This document shows, in pieces, positions 1 through 11,500 of a DNA stretch of 64,000 bases. A program made the translations under genes and the position numbers. The notes under the pieces were generated by a model, which saw only the letters and a list, made by a program, of their open reading frames with translations, did no database searches and had not been told where the DNA came from. The first letter of the stretch is position 1. Each line of letters opens with the position of its first letter. The DNA is from Brachionus plicatilis (lineage: Eukaryota; Rotifera; Eurotatoria; Ploima; Brachionidae): contig QEOQ01000214.1 in the NCBI GenBank assembly GCA_010279815.1, positions 1,110,028 to 1,174,027 of the forward strand, given 5' to 3'.

Positions 1-2000
1 TTTATTACGCTTAATATTTAATGATCAATAAAAAGTCTAGATTATCATTAAATATGAATTAAATTTTTCAATTAATAAATAAATACAAAAATCAATATAT
101 TTTATACTTTATTTTATAATTGATTAGCTAAATATTTTATTGATCAGCAAATTAAAAATTTAATACAAGTTTTTAGTTTGAAAATTTTCAGAAAAAAAGT
201 AGAGAAGTTAAATAACATTAGTATTATCAAGCCTTTGCTGGTCTACTCTTTTTCTTAACTCATAATTTAGCAGCTTTAGTTCAAACTGGAACTTTGTATA
301 GTTTCAAGCGTTAAGATATTCCAAAAATATATTTGCATATTTACTTTTTTATCAGAAGATTGAATTATTTTCATATTAATTTTCACATTTCACTTTACTT
401 GACTCTATGACTTTTAAACAACTCTGTATCTTATTTGCTTTAAGTGTACAAAAATTAATCTATTAGTCATTAATCCTCTTTAAAATAGTAACAAGAATTG
501 GAAGTAAAGTACTTGTTCACGAGAATTTAGAAATATTCCTTGAATATTCATTATATATTAAAAAATTTTTTTTTTTTTATTTCAAAATTCATATCTTTAA
601 TGAAACCTAAATCTCAAATTTAAAGTCGAAGTCAGACTTTTTCTTTGACTTTTGACCAACTCTGGAAAAAAGTAAATTTTTAGGCATTCTTAAAAAAAAT
701 TAGGAAAATAATATCGTCAAAAATTCATGCATTAATTTTCAAATATTTAAAAAAATAATTAAAATATTTTAATTATTTTAATTACCTTTTTTAAATGGTT
801 TTTATTTAAAATTAAATTTTGAAATAAAAATTTAAATTTATTAAATTAAATAAGTATGTGTATTTTTAAAATAAAAAAATTTGATGTTTATCTGATAAAA
901 AATTTTTTTTTATTGTCATTATTTACTAAAAAGAATTCACTATTGAGCGGTATTAAAATATTAATTTGAATTTATTGATTTTCAACTAAAAATTGACTTA
1001 CTAAGTTTTGTAAGAATATTCCATATTTTATTTCAACCCAACTTTTATAAAATCATTTAATTAAATTAAATTAATTGTCTAGCAAATATTTTTTTTATTT
1101 TTTAACACTTCATTTAAGCTGTGGTACATGGCAATGTAAAAAGAGCATGTAATTAAGGCGTTCATTGAAATAAATAAATAAATAAAAACATTAAATCGAG
1201 TGGTTCAAATGGATTAAATTAAATGGTTCAACATTAAATCGGAGATGTAATAAACATGGTTTTTGTTTATTATCCTTTTGTGCATTGACGAGTATTAATT
1301 TAATAACTCCCGTTATGCCGTGGTTGAAAGACCAAAGAATAAAAGAAATAACTTTTAAGGAAAAATTTTTATTTGAATTAAATTCGAATCTGAAAATAAT
1401 AAATGAAAAACAGGCATTTAGTACTAGAAAATAATAAATACTGTAATTGTTGAAAAAAAGTAATTGGAACTGTTTATAGCTCAAATTTAAAATGACATTA
1501 AATTTAACTGATCAAACTTGCCATTAAAATTTTTTTTGTAATTGAAAATTTTGATTTGCAAAATTGAATAGTATTGGTTGTTTCTAAGCTGGTGATGTTT
1601 CAATGATTTATACATTTTATTTTTGACATAAAAAATACAAACAGTTTAGCTCGGTACTGATAAACAAATAAATATAAAGCATTTATCAAAATATTTACAA
1701 CACAATTTTTAGCCGTATAAGTCTTTTTAGCAGACACTGATTTAATCTAATCATACTTAAATCTTTTAAAATTTTTAATCAACTTACTTGTTGCTGCTTT
1801 GGCTTAATAGCTCACGGAAATAACAAAATTATTCAAAGATGAAAATTTTTAAACTTCTCAACTAAATTAAAAATATTAAATTAGCAATACTAAAAATCCT
1901 TAAATAAAATGTTTACCTGAGAATAATTAAGAGCAGTGAAATGTCTTTATTTTTCAATCTAATTTTTTTCTTAATTATCTAAGATATTTTAAAATACTGA
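1..2000. other. AT-rich intergenic region, no gene seen
   Basis: Low-complexity AT-rich DNA with no convincing coding stretch. Two short blocks resemble right ends of the hAT-like repeats seen elsewhere in the window, at 409-426 and 647-664. The stretch around 1120-1190 ends in an A-rich tetranucleotide tail like the 3' end of a non-LTR element. A 97-codon minus-strand open frame at 1191-1484 has no recognisable features and is probably chance. Confidence 0.6.
409..426. repeat. Isolated hAT-like terminal repeat
   Basis: GACTTTTAAACAACTCTG here is identical over 18 bases to the right terminus of the complete short element at 39807-40047. No matching left terminus lies between base 1 and this site, so the other end is either outside the window or lost. 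A related but diverged end (GACTTTTGACCAACTCTG) occurs at 647-664. Confidence 0.45.
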
Positions 2001-2140
2001 CTATGAAAAATATGCGGTAATTTCATAAATTTTTTGAATTTTTTGATCTTATTTTTTTTCTAAAAATAACAGTCCATATATTTGAAACTTTTGCGAAATT
2101 TTCAAATGGGAGGAATATCTTGTTAACCAAAAAAAAAAAA
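2001..2140 (+). pseudogene. Third, broken leader copy of the glycine-rich gene family
   Basis: This block is similar to the promoter and 5' end of the two glycine-rich genes downstream. It has the GGTAATTTCAT block, a TATA-like TAAAAATA at 2061-2068, AACAGTC, and an ATGGGA start at 2106. The frame stops after six codons (M-G-G-I-S-C-stop). The similarity runs into the A-rich tract matching the KKKLRKR codons and ends there, where retrotransposon sequence begins. It looks like a family member whose coding region was lost and replaced by an inserted retroelement piece. Confidence 0.5.
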
Positions 2141-2455
2141 AAGAAACCGTACGTGCCCTCTGCCTCATCGAACGTTCCCTCTAACTCAAGCACCAACCTG
2201 CGATGTTTATACACAAATGCAACATCTCTAAACGGAGAAAAGCTCCGCGAACTGTCACTACGAGTCGAAAAAGAGAAGCCACACATCATCTTCATTACTG
2301 AGACTTGGTTTACAAACACATCAGTAACCACTCTGACAAACTTTCATATTTTCCGCAGAGACAGAGAAAGCCATTCCGAAGGCGTCGCCATCTATGTAAA
2401 CAGTGAATTAACCTCTTCAGATCTGACATGTTCATCACTAATTAGCGAAACCTAA
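2141..2455 (+). pseudogene. Fragment of a non-LTR retrotransposon endonuclease domain
   Basis: The open frame from about 2144 to a stop at 2453-2455 reads as the start of an APE-type endonuclease domain of a LINE: residues LYTNATSL, then KPHIIFITETW, then a segment ending GVAIYV. The TETW box matches the conserved 'xETW' metal-binding motif of these nucleases. Only about 90 residues remain; the rest of the nuclease and the reverse transcriptase are absent. The fragment abuts the broken glycine-rich leader, so the open frame upstream through the lysine run is an accidental fusion. Base composition is clearly less AT-rich than the surroundings. Confidence 0.65.
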
Positions 2456-3105
2456 TTCACTCGGAACAAATCTGGTGCACGATAACACATAAACAAAAAA
2501 AATCAAAAAATTTAGAGATTTTATGCAGTTTCTCTACAGATTCTTTAAAAAATCTTTAGTGAATAAATTATTAGAGAAAATGTTGAGATTTTTTGGAGAA
2601 GTGATAATTTTTAAAAATGTCTCGTTCAATATTTTTTGATTTGGTTTAATTATATTTATTTTTTATTATTTTATTTTTTTGCTTTATATGTGCCGATAAA
2701 CTTATATATCTCCTATTTTAAGAAATAAAAAATAAAAAAAAACGCAAGTCATAATCAAAAGATTTTATTACTTCTTTATTTGAATTGTCTATTGTGCATT
2801 TTCTTTTTATTATAAACAAATATAATAATATTATTTTTACTGAATATCTAGCTTTACGGCAGCTTTAGTGATCATGATTTTGATCTTTACTATATTGGCC
2901 CTTAAAAATTTTTTGAGGCATAAAATCATGTTTATTCGCCTTAATTAATAAATATATGCCATTTACTGATCTTAATTGAAAAATAATTAGATGACTTTAT
3001 AGAGAAATCTAAAAAAAATTTTTAAATATAATTTGGAGAAAAATGTACGATATCCTCTAAACAAAAACTAAAAATTTCTTTGAAGATCCTTTAAAATAAA
3101 GTTAA
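2456..3105. other. Intergenic region, nothing identified
   Basis: AT-rich sequence between the LINE fragment and the duplicated promoter block of the first glycine-rich gene. No coding frame or clear repeat end was recognised. Confidence 0.5.
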
Positions 3106-3273
3106 CTGTTTTCTGTGCCTTGAGATTTATTTAGAGATACCTTTACTGTGAAATTTATTATGAAATACCTTTGTATTACTCATTGTCATAATTTATAAAA
3201 TAATGACAACGAAATATATGCAGTAATTTCGTATTTTTTTTTGAAAGATATTGTTGATTTCTATTTTTTTTTC

Positions 3274-3281
3274 TATAAATA
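3274..3281 (+). promoter_or_regulatory. TATA box of glycine-rich gene 1
   Basis: TATAAATA lies 54 bases upstream of the ATG. The same octamer sits at exactly the same distance in the second gene copy (5331-5338). The conserved block extends upstream to about 3106 (shared with 5180 onward), including ATGCAGTAATTTC just before the TATA, so the two genes share a duplicated promoter of roughly 220 bp. Confidence 0.55.
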
Positions 3282-3327
3282 ACAGTCGAGATACTAAATT
3301 TTTTAAGAATAAAAACGAAATTTTAAA

Positions 3328-3570
3328 ATGGGATCAATTTTTAGTAAAAAAAAACTAAGAAAAAGAACCAGCCTACATAATTACGGACGTAATCATCGAG
3401 GTGGTGGTTATAGCAGAGGAGGTAATGGTGGTGGCTATGGCGGAGGAGATTATGGTGGTGGTTGTGATGGTGGTGGCTATGGCGGAGGAGGTTATGGTGG
3501 TGGTTGTGGCGGAGGAGGTGATGGTGGTGGTTGCGGTGGTGGTGGTGGTGGTTGCGGCGGTGGTGAATGA
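3328..3570 (+). CDS. Glycine-rich protein with N-terminal myristoylation-type motif, copy 1
   Basis: An 80-residue intact frame. The start MGSIFSKKKLRKRT fits the eukaryotic N-myristoylation pattern (Gly2, small residue at 6, Lys at 7) followed by a basic cluster, the usual myristate-plus-polybasic signal for membrane attachment; that role is inferred. The rest is almost entirely GGGY, GGGC and GGGD triplet-glycine units with several cysteines. No signal peptide is visible. A paralogue lies 2.06 kb downstream, and a broken third leader lies 1.2 kb upstream. After the stop, copy 1 has about 280 bp not found behind copy 2 before the shared 3' flank (TAGTTAATGAAAA, at about 3850) resumes. Function unknown; glycine-rich frames can be misleading, but the conserved promoter and start support a real gene. 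Confidence 0.6.
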   Translation: MGSIFSKKKLRKRTSLHNYGRNHRGGGYSRGGNGGGYGGGDYGGGCDGGGYGGGGYGGGCGGGGDGGGCGGGGGGCGGGE

Positions 3571-5180
3571 TAGTGTTGTAGTGTGATTTTCTTCCTTGTA
3601 TTCATTATATCATGAAAAGATTGGATTGTTTTAAATCGTTTTATTTTATACAAACAGAACCACGATTTAACCAAAAATCTATTCCTTTTAAATACTTTCC
3701 CTAATTCATATTCGTATCCTAGCTTTTAATTAGAGTTGCCTAGTAATATCAATTAATACAATATATTAAATAACCATAATATATCATATCTATCAACAAG
3801 GAGAGTAATGCTTAACAACTGATCTAACTTGGTAAATCAGCCATATAACAATAGTTAATGAAAAATAACTATAAATAAACTAATGATTTGAGATCTTTTA
3901 TTTTTTATTCAATAGAAATCCGAAAAAAATAGTATTTTTAAAAATTTCGTATTCAATATTTTTAGAATATTTTTTCAAAAATCAACGAAACGTAAGGCGG
4001 AAAAAGAAAAGAGAAAAGAGTGAAAGCGAAAAAATTGAAACCGACTTAAGGCCCCCCTAATTTTTTAAATCTTATATAAAAAAATATAAATTATTTTTAA
4101 TTTCAAGATTAATAAAGATATTGTTCTAAAACAAAAAATTTTAAAACTAAAAATAAATCAAGTTCTCAGCCAACTGTTTTTGCTAGCTTTTGCCTATTTA
4201 AATAAAAATTCGAACTTAAAAAATATTTCAAAATGTTTAAAATTTAATTTTATTTATTTTGGCATTTAAAAAAAAGAAAAATTTAAAAATTTTTTTAAAT
4301 TGTGTCACGCAAAAAAATGCGTTTTGAGTGTGAGTTGAGTGTGTCACGCAAACTTTTTTTAAATGCGTGAAATTGTCTGTTCATTCTTTATAGAAAATAA
4401 AAAGTATAAATAATATCAATAAATGCTTAGTTAAATTACGTTTATCAAATTTCTTTTAAATTTTTTTCCTTAAACTGTAAAAATTAGAACTTAAATCAAT
4501 TTATTAATAGACTCTATTTTGAATTTTGATTAAACATCACTTTAAAGTCCGTCTTTAATTTACACCTCGTTTTAGAGTAAATTTCGGATTGGTAAAATTA
4601 AAGTAAAATGTTAATATAAAAAATGGGCTTTTGATTTATGTTGGGAGTCGACTTGTATATAAACATGTATTTTTCATTCTAAATGTTTCAGCTATAAGTA
4701 ATTATTTTCAATTAACAGGCCTAAAAAATTGATCTAGACAAAAAAATATTCAATTATCAAAAATTTATTTTAATTTTAAAATTTTCAATTGACAGAAAAG
4801 CGACTTTGATTGCAAGAAACTGTTGTGTCTTAAGTTATAGAATTTGATAGTAATACTTTTAGATTCGTTGGGTATGTGACCTCAACTATCGTTTTTTTTT
4901 TTCAAAAAATCACTCAAAAAAAAAATTTCTATTTAAAGATTGTTAGATAAAATTACGTTTTCAAAGATTTCCGGGTTCAGAGTTCAACATTGAACCATTT
5001 CTAAGCCGAAAACTTGATGAAAAAAGATGAAAAAAGGCTCTAATGTCTTGTTATAATAATGATTCAACACTAGGCATCAAAAGTATAAAGAAAAAAAATG
5101 TTTTTCTAAAATAAAAACAAAATTTAAAATTCTTAACTAAATTATATAGATTAAATAAGCAAAGAGAAAGAACACAAAGC
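3571..5180. other. Intergenic spacer between the glycine-rich genes
   Basis: AT-rich. It contains the 3' flank shared with copy 2 (about 3850-3930). A short stretch at 4303-4375 repeats a GTGTCACGCAAA block twice, with GTGAGTTGAGTG between. No other coding potential was seen. Confidence 0.5.
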
Positions 5181-5330
5181 GTTGTTTGTGCCTTGAGATT
5201 CATTTAGAGGTAATTTTACTGTGAAATATAGTATGAAATACCTTAATATTTTACATTGACATGACAATGAAATATATGCAGTAATTTCATATTTTTTTTT
5301 GAAAGGAACTGTTGATTTCTATTTTTTTTC

Positions 5331-5338
5331 TATAAATA
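5331..5338 (+). promoter_or_regulatory. TATA box of glycine-rich gene 2
   Basis: TATAAATA, 54 bases before the ATG and embedded in a promoter block nearly identical to that of copy 1. Downstream AACAGTCGAGATAC is conserved in both and could include the start site. Confidence 0.55.
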
Positions 5339-5384
5339 ACAGTCGAGATACTAAATTTTTTAAGAATAAAAACGAAATTTTAAA

Positions 5385-5687
5385 ATGGGATCAATTTTTA
5401 GTAAAAAAAAACTAAGAAAAAGAACCGGCCGACATAATTACGGACGTAATCATCGAGGTGGTGGTTATAGCGGAGGAGGTGATGGTGGTGGTTATAGCGG
5501 AGGAGGTTATGGTGGTGGTTATAGCGGAGGAGGTTATGGTGGTGGCTATGGCGGAGGAGGTGATGGTGGTGGTTGTGATGGTGGTGGCTATGGCGGAGGA
5601 GGTGATGGTGGTGGTTGTGGTGGAGGAGGCGATGGTGGTGGTTGTGGTGGAGGAGGCGATAGTGGTGGTTGCAGTGGTGGTGATTGA
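5385..5687 (+). CDS. Glycine-rich protein with N-terminal myristoylation-type motif, copy 2
   Basis: A 100-residue frame, paralogue of the 3328-3570 gene. The first 14 residues (MGSIFSKKKLRKRT) are identical. The body is again built of GGGY, GGGD and GGGC units but is longer by several repeats; the DNA repeat unit is GGTGGTGGTTATAGCGGAGGA-like, so length change by slippage is likely. Tyrosine-rich repeats come first and cysteine/aspartate-rich repeats last, in the same order as copy 1. Promoter, start and 3' flank are shared with copy 1. Membrane anchoring by myristate is inferred from the motif only; no known family was recognised. Confidence 0.6.
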   Translation: MGSIFSKKKLRKRTGRHNYGRNHRGGGYSGGGDGGGYSGGGYGGGYSGGGYGGGYGGGGDGGGCDGGGYGGGGDGGGCGGGGDGGGCGGGGDSGGCSGGD

Positions 5688-6194
5688 TAGTTAATGAAAA
5701 TTAACTATAAATAAGCTAATGATTTGAGATATTTTAATTTAATATAAATCCGAAAAATCGTTTTTTACCGTATTCCCTTGTTCGATAATGCATTCTCATA
5801 GACAGAAACACAACTTTTGTGCATTCAACAATATAATGTTTTTCAATTTACTTTCAAAAATAACACAATAATTTTATTTAAGTTTTAATAATAACTAATC
5901 AATTAAATAAAATATTTTTACATATTTTTAATTTTTCTTAAACTCAATTAAAAAAGTTATTTTTCCATAGTTTGATTTATTACCAATTTTGTATTAAAAA
6001 ATGTCATCATCAATTAGTAGCCAGCTTGTATTTTGATCTTTTTTATTTCGTCATGAACTAGTTAAATTTAAGTCAATATTAATTTTTTAAAAATTATTTA
6101 TTAATTCATCCATTCATCTTTTACAATATTTAATAAAAAAATCAAGTTTTGACTTGATTTAAAATTATTAAATAATTAATGTTATAATTGTTAA

Positions 6195-6318
6195 ATTTTC
6201 TATAAATTTTGTAATCCCATCTTGGAATGAATTACCTGACCAAGTAAAGAACGCGACAACTGTTGAGCAATTCAAGGTCGATCACGACAAATACATAAGG
6301 CACCCCCAGTCACAATAA
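6195..6318 (+). pseudogene. C-terminal tail of a non-LTR retrotransposon ORF2
   Basis: The frame reads ...VIPSWNELPDQVKNATTV then EQFKVDHDKYI and a stop. This is the typical end of jockey/CR1/L2-type reverse transcriptase ORFs ('WN.LP..V..A..V..FK..LD'). Nothing upstream continues it, so this is a heavily 5'-truncated copy. It is followed directly by a repeat block shared with 15262, which may be the 3' UTR of the same element family. Confidence 0.65.
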
Positions 6319-6545
6319 AAACGATGATTAATCGATGAAAATTTATAGATGAATCATTAATGAGTAAGGAATAATTTAATCTAAATTCAGCGATGAAAAT
6401 TAGAATATTTCATCGGAAATAACCGATGAAAAATTACTCTAAAACATCACAATTTTTTTAATTTTTCAAATTATTTTTAAGAAGATAATAATAAGAAGAA
6501 ATTTTAGAAACATAAGTTTTTCTTCAAATTTTTTCGGCAAATTGA
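6307..6545. repeat. Dispersed repeat, copy A (also at 15262-15490)
   Basis: Starts CCCAGTCACA, then AACGATGATTAATCGATG, and a block TTAGAATATTTCATCGGAAA. The copy at 15262-15490 matches over about 230 bp with scattered differences. In this copy it follows the LINE C-terminus without a gap, suggesting a retroelement 3' UTR. Confidence 0.6.
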
Positions 6546-7391
6546 AGTTTCAGATCAAATTTTAAGATCAAAACGATCATTTAAAATTTTAAAACTTAAC
6601 TAGTCTAATGATTTTAATAATTTTTAAGAAATAAATACTAAACATTACTAGACATGTTATGTCTAATAACGGTTCATTAAAAAATTAACATCAAAATGAT
6701 TAATCTCAAATTTATTAAACAAAAACAATCAATAATTTAAACAATTAAGGGTAAGTTAATTCACAAATTCAAAATTACTAAAAATTCAAAATTATTAACT
6801 TTTATATCCATTCATTAAAACTTAAATAATTTTATTTTTCTACTTTAATACATTTAAAATTTTAAAACAGTTAATTTTTTTGTCTTTAAAAGTAAGTTTA
6901 CATTCAAATCAATTGAAATATTTAAACCTATTAAAATTCAATAAAAAGGGACATTTTAAAATTTTAAATATGAAAATAAACTTATTATATTTTGATTATT
7001 TTGTTTGGATCAAAATGCGCCGTCTTGGCCGTTAACGTAGTATTTTTAATTGTGGACTGATAAGAGTTAATTACTGTTATATAAATTAGGTTTTCTCATG
7101 ATCAAATTTAAATAACAAAAGAAGAAGGGATGGCTTGTTATTGACAAAAGCCAACAGTGATTCAGACACAGTCGATTTTTGCCAAAATTATTTAAATTTC
7201 AAATATTTAAATAATTTGTAAAAAATGCCAAAATTTTGTTTTTTTTGGACATTTTGGTTTTTAATATTTTTTTTACTTAATTTTACGAAAAATAAACATA
7301 TCGAGTTTTCAAATGAGTTGAGTGACAAAAAGAAAAATTTATATTTTATAATTAAGGAGGAATTCTTTCCCCTTTTTTTTTAAACTTTTTT
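6546..7391. other. Intergenic region, nothing identified
   Basis: AT-rich DNA without recognisable coding sequence. A run GGATCAAAATGCGCCGTCTTGG near 7008 is the only less AT-rich patch. Confidence 0.5.
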
Positions 7392-7912
7392 ATGAACGAG
7401 TTAATAACCGAAACAATAAAACTTGATTTAGGTGCCAAACTAGCCGGAATCAATATTTCAATTATTGCTTACTGTGATAACTTAATTATTTTGTCACTTG
7501 TAGCTAGACATGTACAGGTCCTACTAGATGTAATTTCAGTTTATGCAAAAAATGGAAAATTGAGTTCAATGTTAAAAAGTCCTCGATCCTGAAATGGACA
7601 AAATATTGTAACGACATAGAGATTAATCTAGGTGAGTTAAAAATTCCTGAACACAAAAGTTTGATATATTTAGGCCTACCAATTGGAGACCAAAACTTTG
7701 TAAATAGTTTTATTGATGAAAAAATGACATCAGTAGAAAAAAGTCTCTACTCATTGTATCCTCTAGGATGTAAACCTAGACACATGGCACCTGAGATGAT
7801 CGGCTTTCTGTACAAGCAGTATTGTCAATCAATCCTTAGATATTCAATGGACAATCTTTTTATAAGCGAGTCTAAATTAAATCAATATACGTTGACATTT
7901 TTTGATAACTAA
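7392..7912 (+). pseudogene. Reverse-transcriptase fragment of a non-LTR retrotransposon
   Basis: The first frame (7392-7592) starts MNELITETIKL and contains IIAYCDNLIILS, equivalent to the catalytic YxDD box with the second Asp replaced by Asn. After a frameshift near 7580, a second frame continues WTKYCNDIEINLG then LIYLGLPIGD, the standard block downstream of the active site, and runs to 7912. About 170 residues of palm/thumb remain. The altered active site and frameshift show it is dead. Confidence 0.75.
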
Positions 7913-8575
7913 TTCATATAACTAATACATCATAAATTCTGTTTTCAAAACTGTCACTGAAAAACTCGATATGAGTAAATTTACCAAATTTTACTTTCGT
8001 AATTTTACGTTAATTTTCATAAAATTACGGAATTTGACGTATGTATTACCATTCCCCATATTTTTACATGATGCTAAAATATTGGATTAAGGTATATATA
8101 TATTATATTTTCAAAGTTTCTTCTGCAATGTCTAATATTTTACACAGTGTTAAATACTTGCGATTTACTGCACGCATGAGATCTTAGTATTGCATTGTGC
8201 TGACAACTCGGAGTAGATACTCAAACAAATGATAAAAATTTGCGCAACTTCACTGAACTAAAAGACTGAGTTTAAATTTTTTTATTTGCAATAAAATTGT
8301 TGAAAAAAAAAAAGAAGCAAAAAATAACACATATTGTCACAATTCTAATTACACATTCAAATCGAGACCATAAACAAGAAGAAGCCAACAAAAACAAACA
8401 AGCCCACAATTTTTTTATTTTTAAAGAGACATACAAAAATCATTTTTTATCAATACCAAACAAATTTTTTTTATCATTTATTGATAATACTTGAAACTAA
8501 ATTTAATAAAATATTCACAATTAAAATCGAAAAGAGAAAGAAACAAAAAAAAAAAAGAATGTGTTAGAGTAAACT
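7913..8575. other. Intergenic region downstream of the FHA gene
   Basis: No gene seen. For the minus-strand FHA gene this is 3' flank; TTTATT hexamers (AATAAA on the minus strand) near 8475 are candidate polyadenylation signals. Confidence 0.4.
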
Positions 8576-11500
8576 TTAGTTTTGATTACGAATTGTGCGA
8601 TTTGAGTGTCTTGTTGTAACTGCTGGCAAACTTGTCGAACCTTCCTCTTCCTCCACTTTTTCCTCTTCTTCTTCTTCTTCTGGATGCACCTTTTGCTCTG
8701 GTTGATCCGATGTTGCTTCACCAGACTCTTGGCCAGCCTTATCCTCTACGTCATCATTTAAATTTTCGTCACTGGACGAAATGGCTTTGTGCAGCTTGAA
8801 CTTTTTGCTTGGCGTGTCCGCGTTATCAGTGGCCTTGGGCGTTTGACTGAGGCTCGAGTTGGGCGTCTTTCGTCTCTTTGAGTTGAAAAAAATTTTTGGC
8901 GACAACTCGGCCTCGGCCGACTGTTTTCTGAGCATTTTTTTAACATTGCCAAGAGTTTCGTTGTCTTCATCGTCACTAGACTGGTCATTTTTTTTGGCGC
9001 GTCTACTCTTCTTCACCTTAGAATGTTCCTTGTCATTTGGCTTTGGTTTGGGACTAAGCTTGTCCTCTTCTTTGACCAGTCTTGGTCGGCCCCTTTTCTT
9101 GGGCTCGTGTTCAGTGTGAGATGTGTCCAGAGTTTTGCGCACACTCTCCGATTTTCTCTTTCGTTGCTCGTGGCCATTTTCTTCTTCTAGAGGCTGTGCG
9201 CCTCGCTTCGGTCTGACCACAAGATTGGGAGTGTTTCTGACGCGGAGACTAGACCTTCGGGCAACTTTGGCCTCGGGCTTTTGTTCACTGGCCTCTTCGG
9301 CTATGTTTTCGGTGTCCTCTCGTTCTGGCAGAGATATTCTGGTGGAGCGTCGCCGCTGTTTTTCTTCTGCTTTGGTCTCAGCGGGGCTCTTTTGAATTTT
9401 GGCCGTGTGGATGGAGCGCGGCCGGCCCTTGCCTCTGCGCGCCGGCACCACTGTTTGACTGGGCTGGGTGCCGCTGAGTTGGGATGTTTGCTCGGCAACA
9501 GATGTGTCCATGAGCGTTGACTCGATCATTATTTCATCGGGCAGCTTGTCTGGCTCGGCTAGGATTATATTTTTTTGATTTTTTAATTTTGCCAAGTCAA
9601 TTTCATCGTCATCGTCGTCGTTTATAATTATGCTTTCGTCATTTAGGCAATTGTATTTTTTCACCTCAAAATCTGACGATTCTTTTTGGTCGTTTTTGTC
9701 TATGGGTATGGCTTTTTCTTCTTCTCGACTCAACCTGGTCACTGAAGATAGTCCGGGTCGGCCTATGCTTTTTTTTTTCGGTTCACTGTCGCTTTTTTTG
9801 GGTCGACCTCTTCTCTTTGGCTCATCTGTTTTCTTATCCTCATTGCTTGATTCCTTCATTTCTTCGCCATCATCTTTTTGATGGTCAACATTTTCGGATT
9901 TTTTTTCCTCTTTACTTTCATCAGTCATTTTTTCATCAACTTTTTTTATTTCTGTTTCTTTTTGCATTTCCTTTATTTCATCAATCACTTTCTCACTCTC
10001 CTCTTTTTGACCAACATTGTTTATCTCTGTTTCCTCCTGACTTTCCTTCATTCCTTCAATCATTTTTTCACTCTCCCCTTTTAGATCAACGCTTTCGGAC
10101 GTTTTTTCCTCTCTCTGACTTTCCTTCATTTTTTCAATCATTTTCCCATCCATCTCTTTTTCATCAAAATTGTTTATCTCTGTTTCCTTCTGACTCTCCT
10201 TCATTTCATCAATCACTTTCTCACTCTCCTCTTTTTGACCAACATTTTCAGATGTTTTTTCTTCCTTCTGAACTTCTTTGAATTCATCAATTATTTTCCC
10301 ATTCATTTCTTTTTGGTCAACAAATTCAGGCTTATTTTCCTTCTGACTCTCCTTCATTTCATCAATCATTGTCTCACTCTCCTTTTTTTGATCAACATCT
10401 TCTATATCATCTTCCATTTGACTTTCCTTCATCTCTTCAATCATTGTCTCACTCTCCTTTTGATCAACATCTTGTATATCATCTTTCCTTTGACTTTCCC
10501 TGATTCCCTCAGTCATTTTCTCATCCATTTCTTTTTGATCAACATTTTCTATTTCATCTTCCCTTTGACTTTCCTTGATTCCCTCATTCATTTTCTCATC
10601 CATCTCTTTTTGATCAGCCTTTCTTATTTCATCATCTCGCTGACTTTCCTTCATCTCTTCAATCATTGTCTCACTCTCCTTTTTTTGATCAACATCTTCT
10701 ATATCATCTTTCCTTTGACTTTCCCTGATTCCCTCAGTCATTTTCTCATCCATTTCTTTTTGATCAACATTTTCTATTTCATCTTCCCTTTGACTTTCCT
10801 TGATTCCCTCATTCATTTTCTCATCCATCTCTTTTTGATCAGCCTTTCTTATTTCATCATCTCGCTGACTTTCCTTCATTTCTTCAATCATTGTCTCACT
10901 CTCCTTTTTTTGATCAACATCTTCTATATCATCTTTCTTTTGACTCTCCTTCATTTCCTCAATCGTTGTCTCACTCTCCTTTTTTTGATCAGCATCTTCT
11001 ATTTCATCTTCCCTTTGACTTTCCCTGATTCCCTCAGTCATTTTCTCATCCACTTCTTTTTGATCAACATCTTCCATTTCATCTTTCTTTTGACTTTCCT
11101 TGGTTCCCTCAATCATTGTCTCACTTTCTTGCAACTGAGTGTCAACCAAGACAGTTTTTGGCTCATCTCTATTAGTATCAGCAACAAGAAGAGTCTGTGT
11201 AAAGTCATCCGAGTGAATTGGTTCATTGATATTTTGTTGATCACGTGAGTCATCATTGCTTTCGTCTTGTTCCACAGTCATTGTCTCTGGTATGACAAGC
11301 GATTTGTTTGATACAACTGACTGATTGATGAACGACATGGACATGTGAAGTCTGAAGTCGGGACAGCTGGTGTTGTCAAGATTGTTGTCCTCGGGATCTG
11401 TGTCATCATTGAAAGGTTGGCTTTTATCGTCCTCGATCAGCATTGTTTCTTCCATGGTGTTCTGAATTTCGAGCAGACCGGGCTTTGTCTTGCTAGGACT

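Noticed and set aside
3401..3674. Val/Met-rich and Pro-rich frames overlapping glycine-rich gene 1
   Set aside because: Alternative-frame translations of GGT-GGT repeats; the same shadows appear over the second gene.
9301..9881. Several 65-90 codon frames antisense or out of frame to the FHA gene
   Set aside because: Shadows of exon 3; no independent start context, splice signals or domain.
10235..11248. A 337-codon plus-strand open frame rich in Phe, Leu and Ile
   Set aside because: It is the antisense of the ESQ repeat array of the FHA gene; its openness follows from the repeat composition and it shows no domain.
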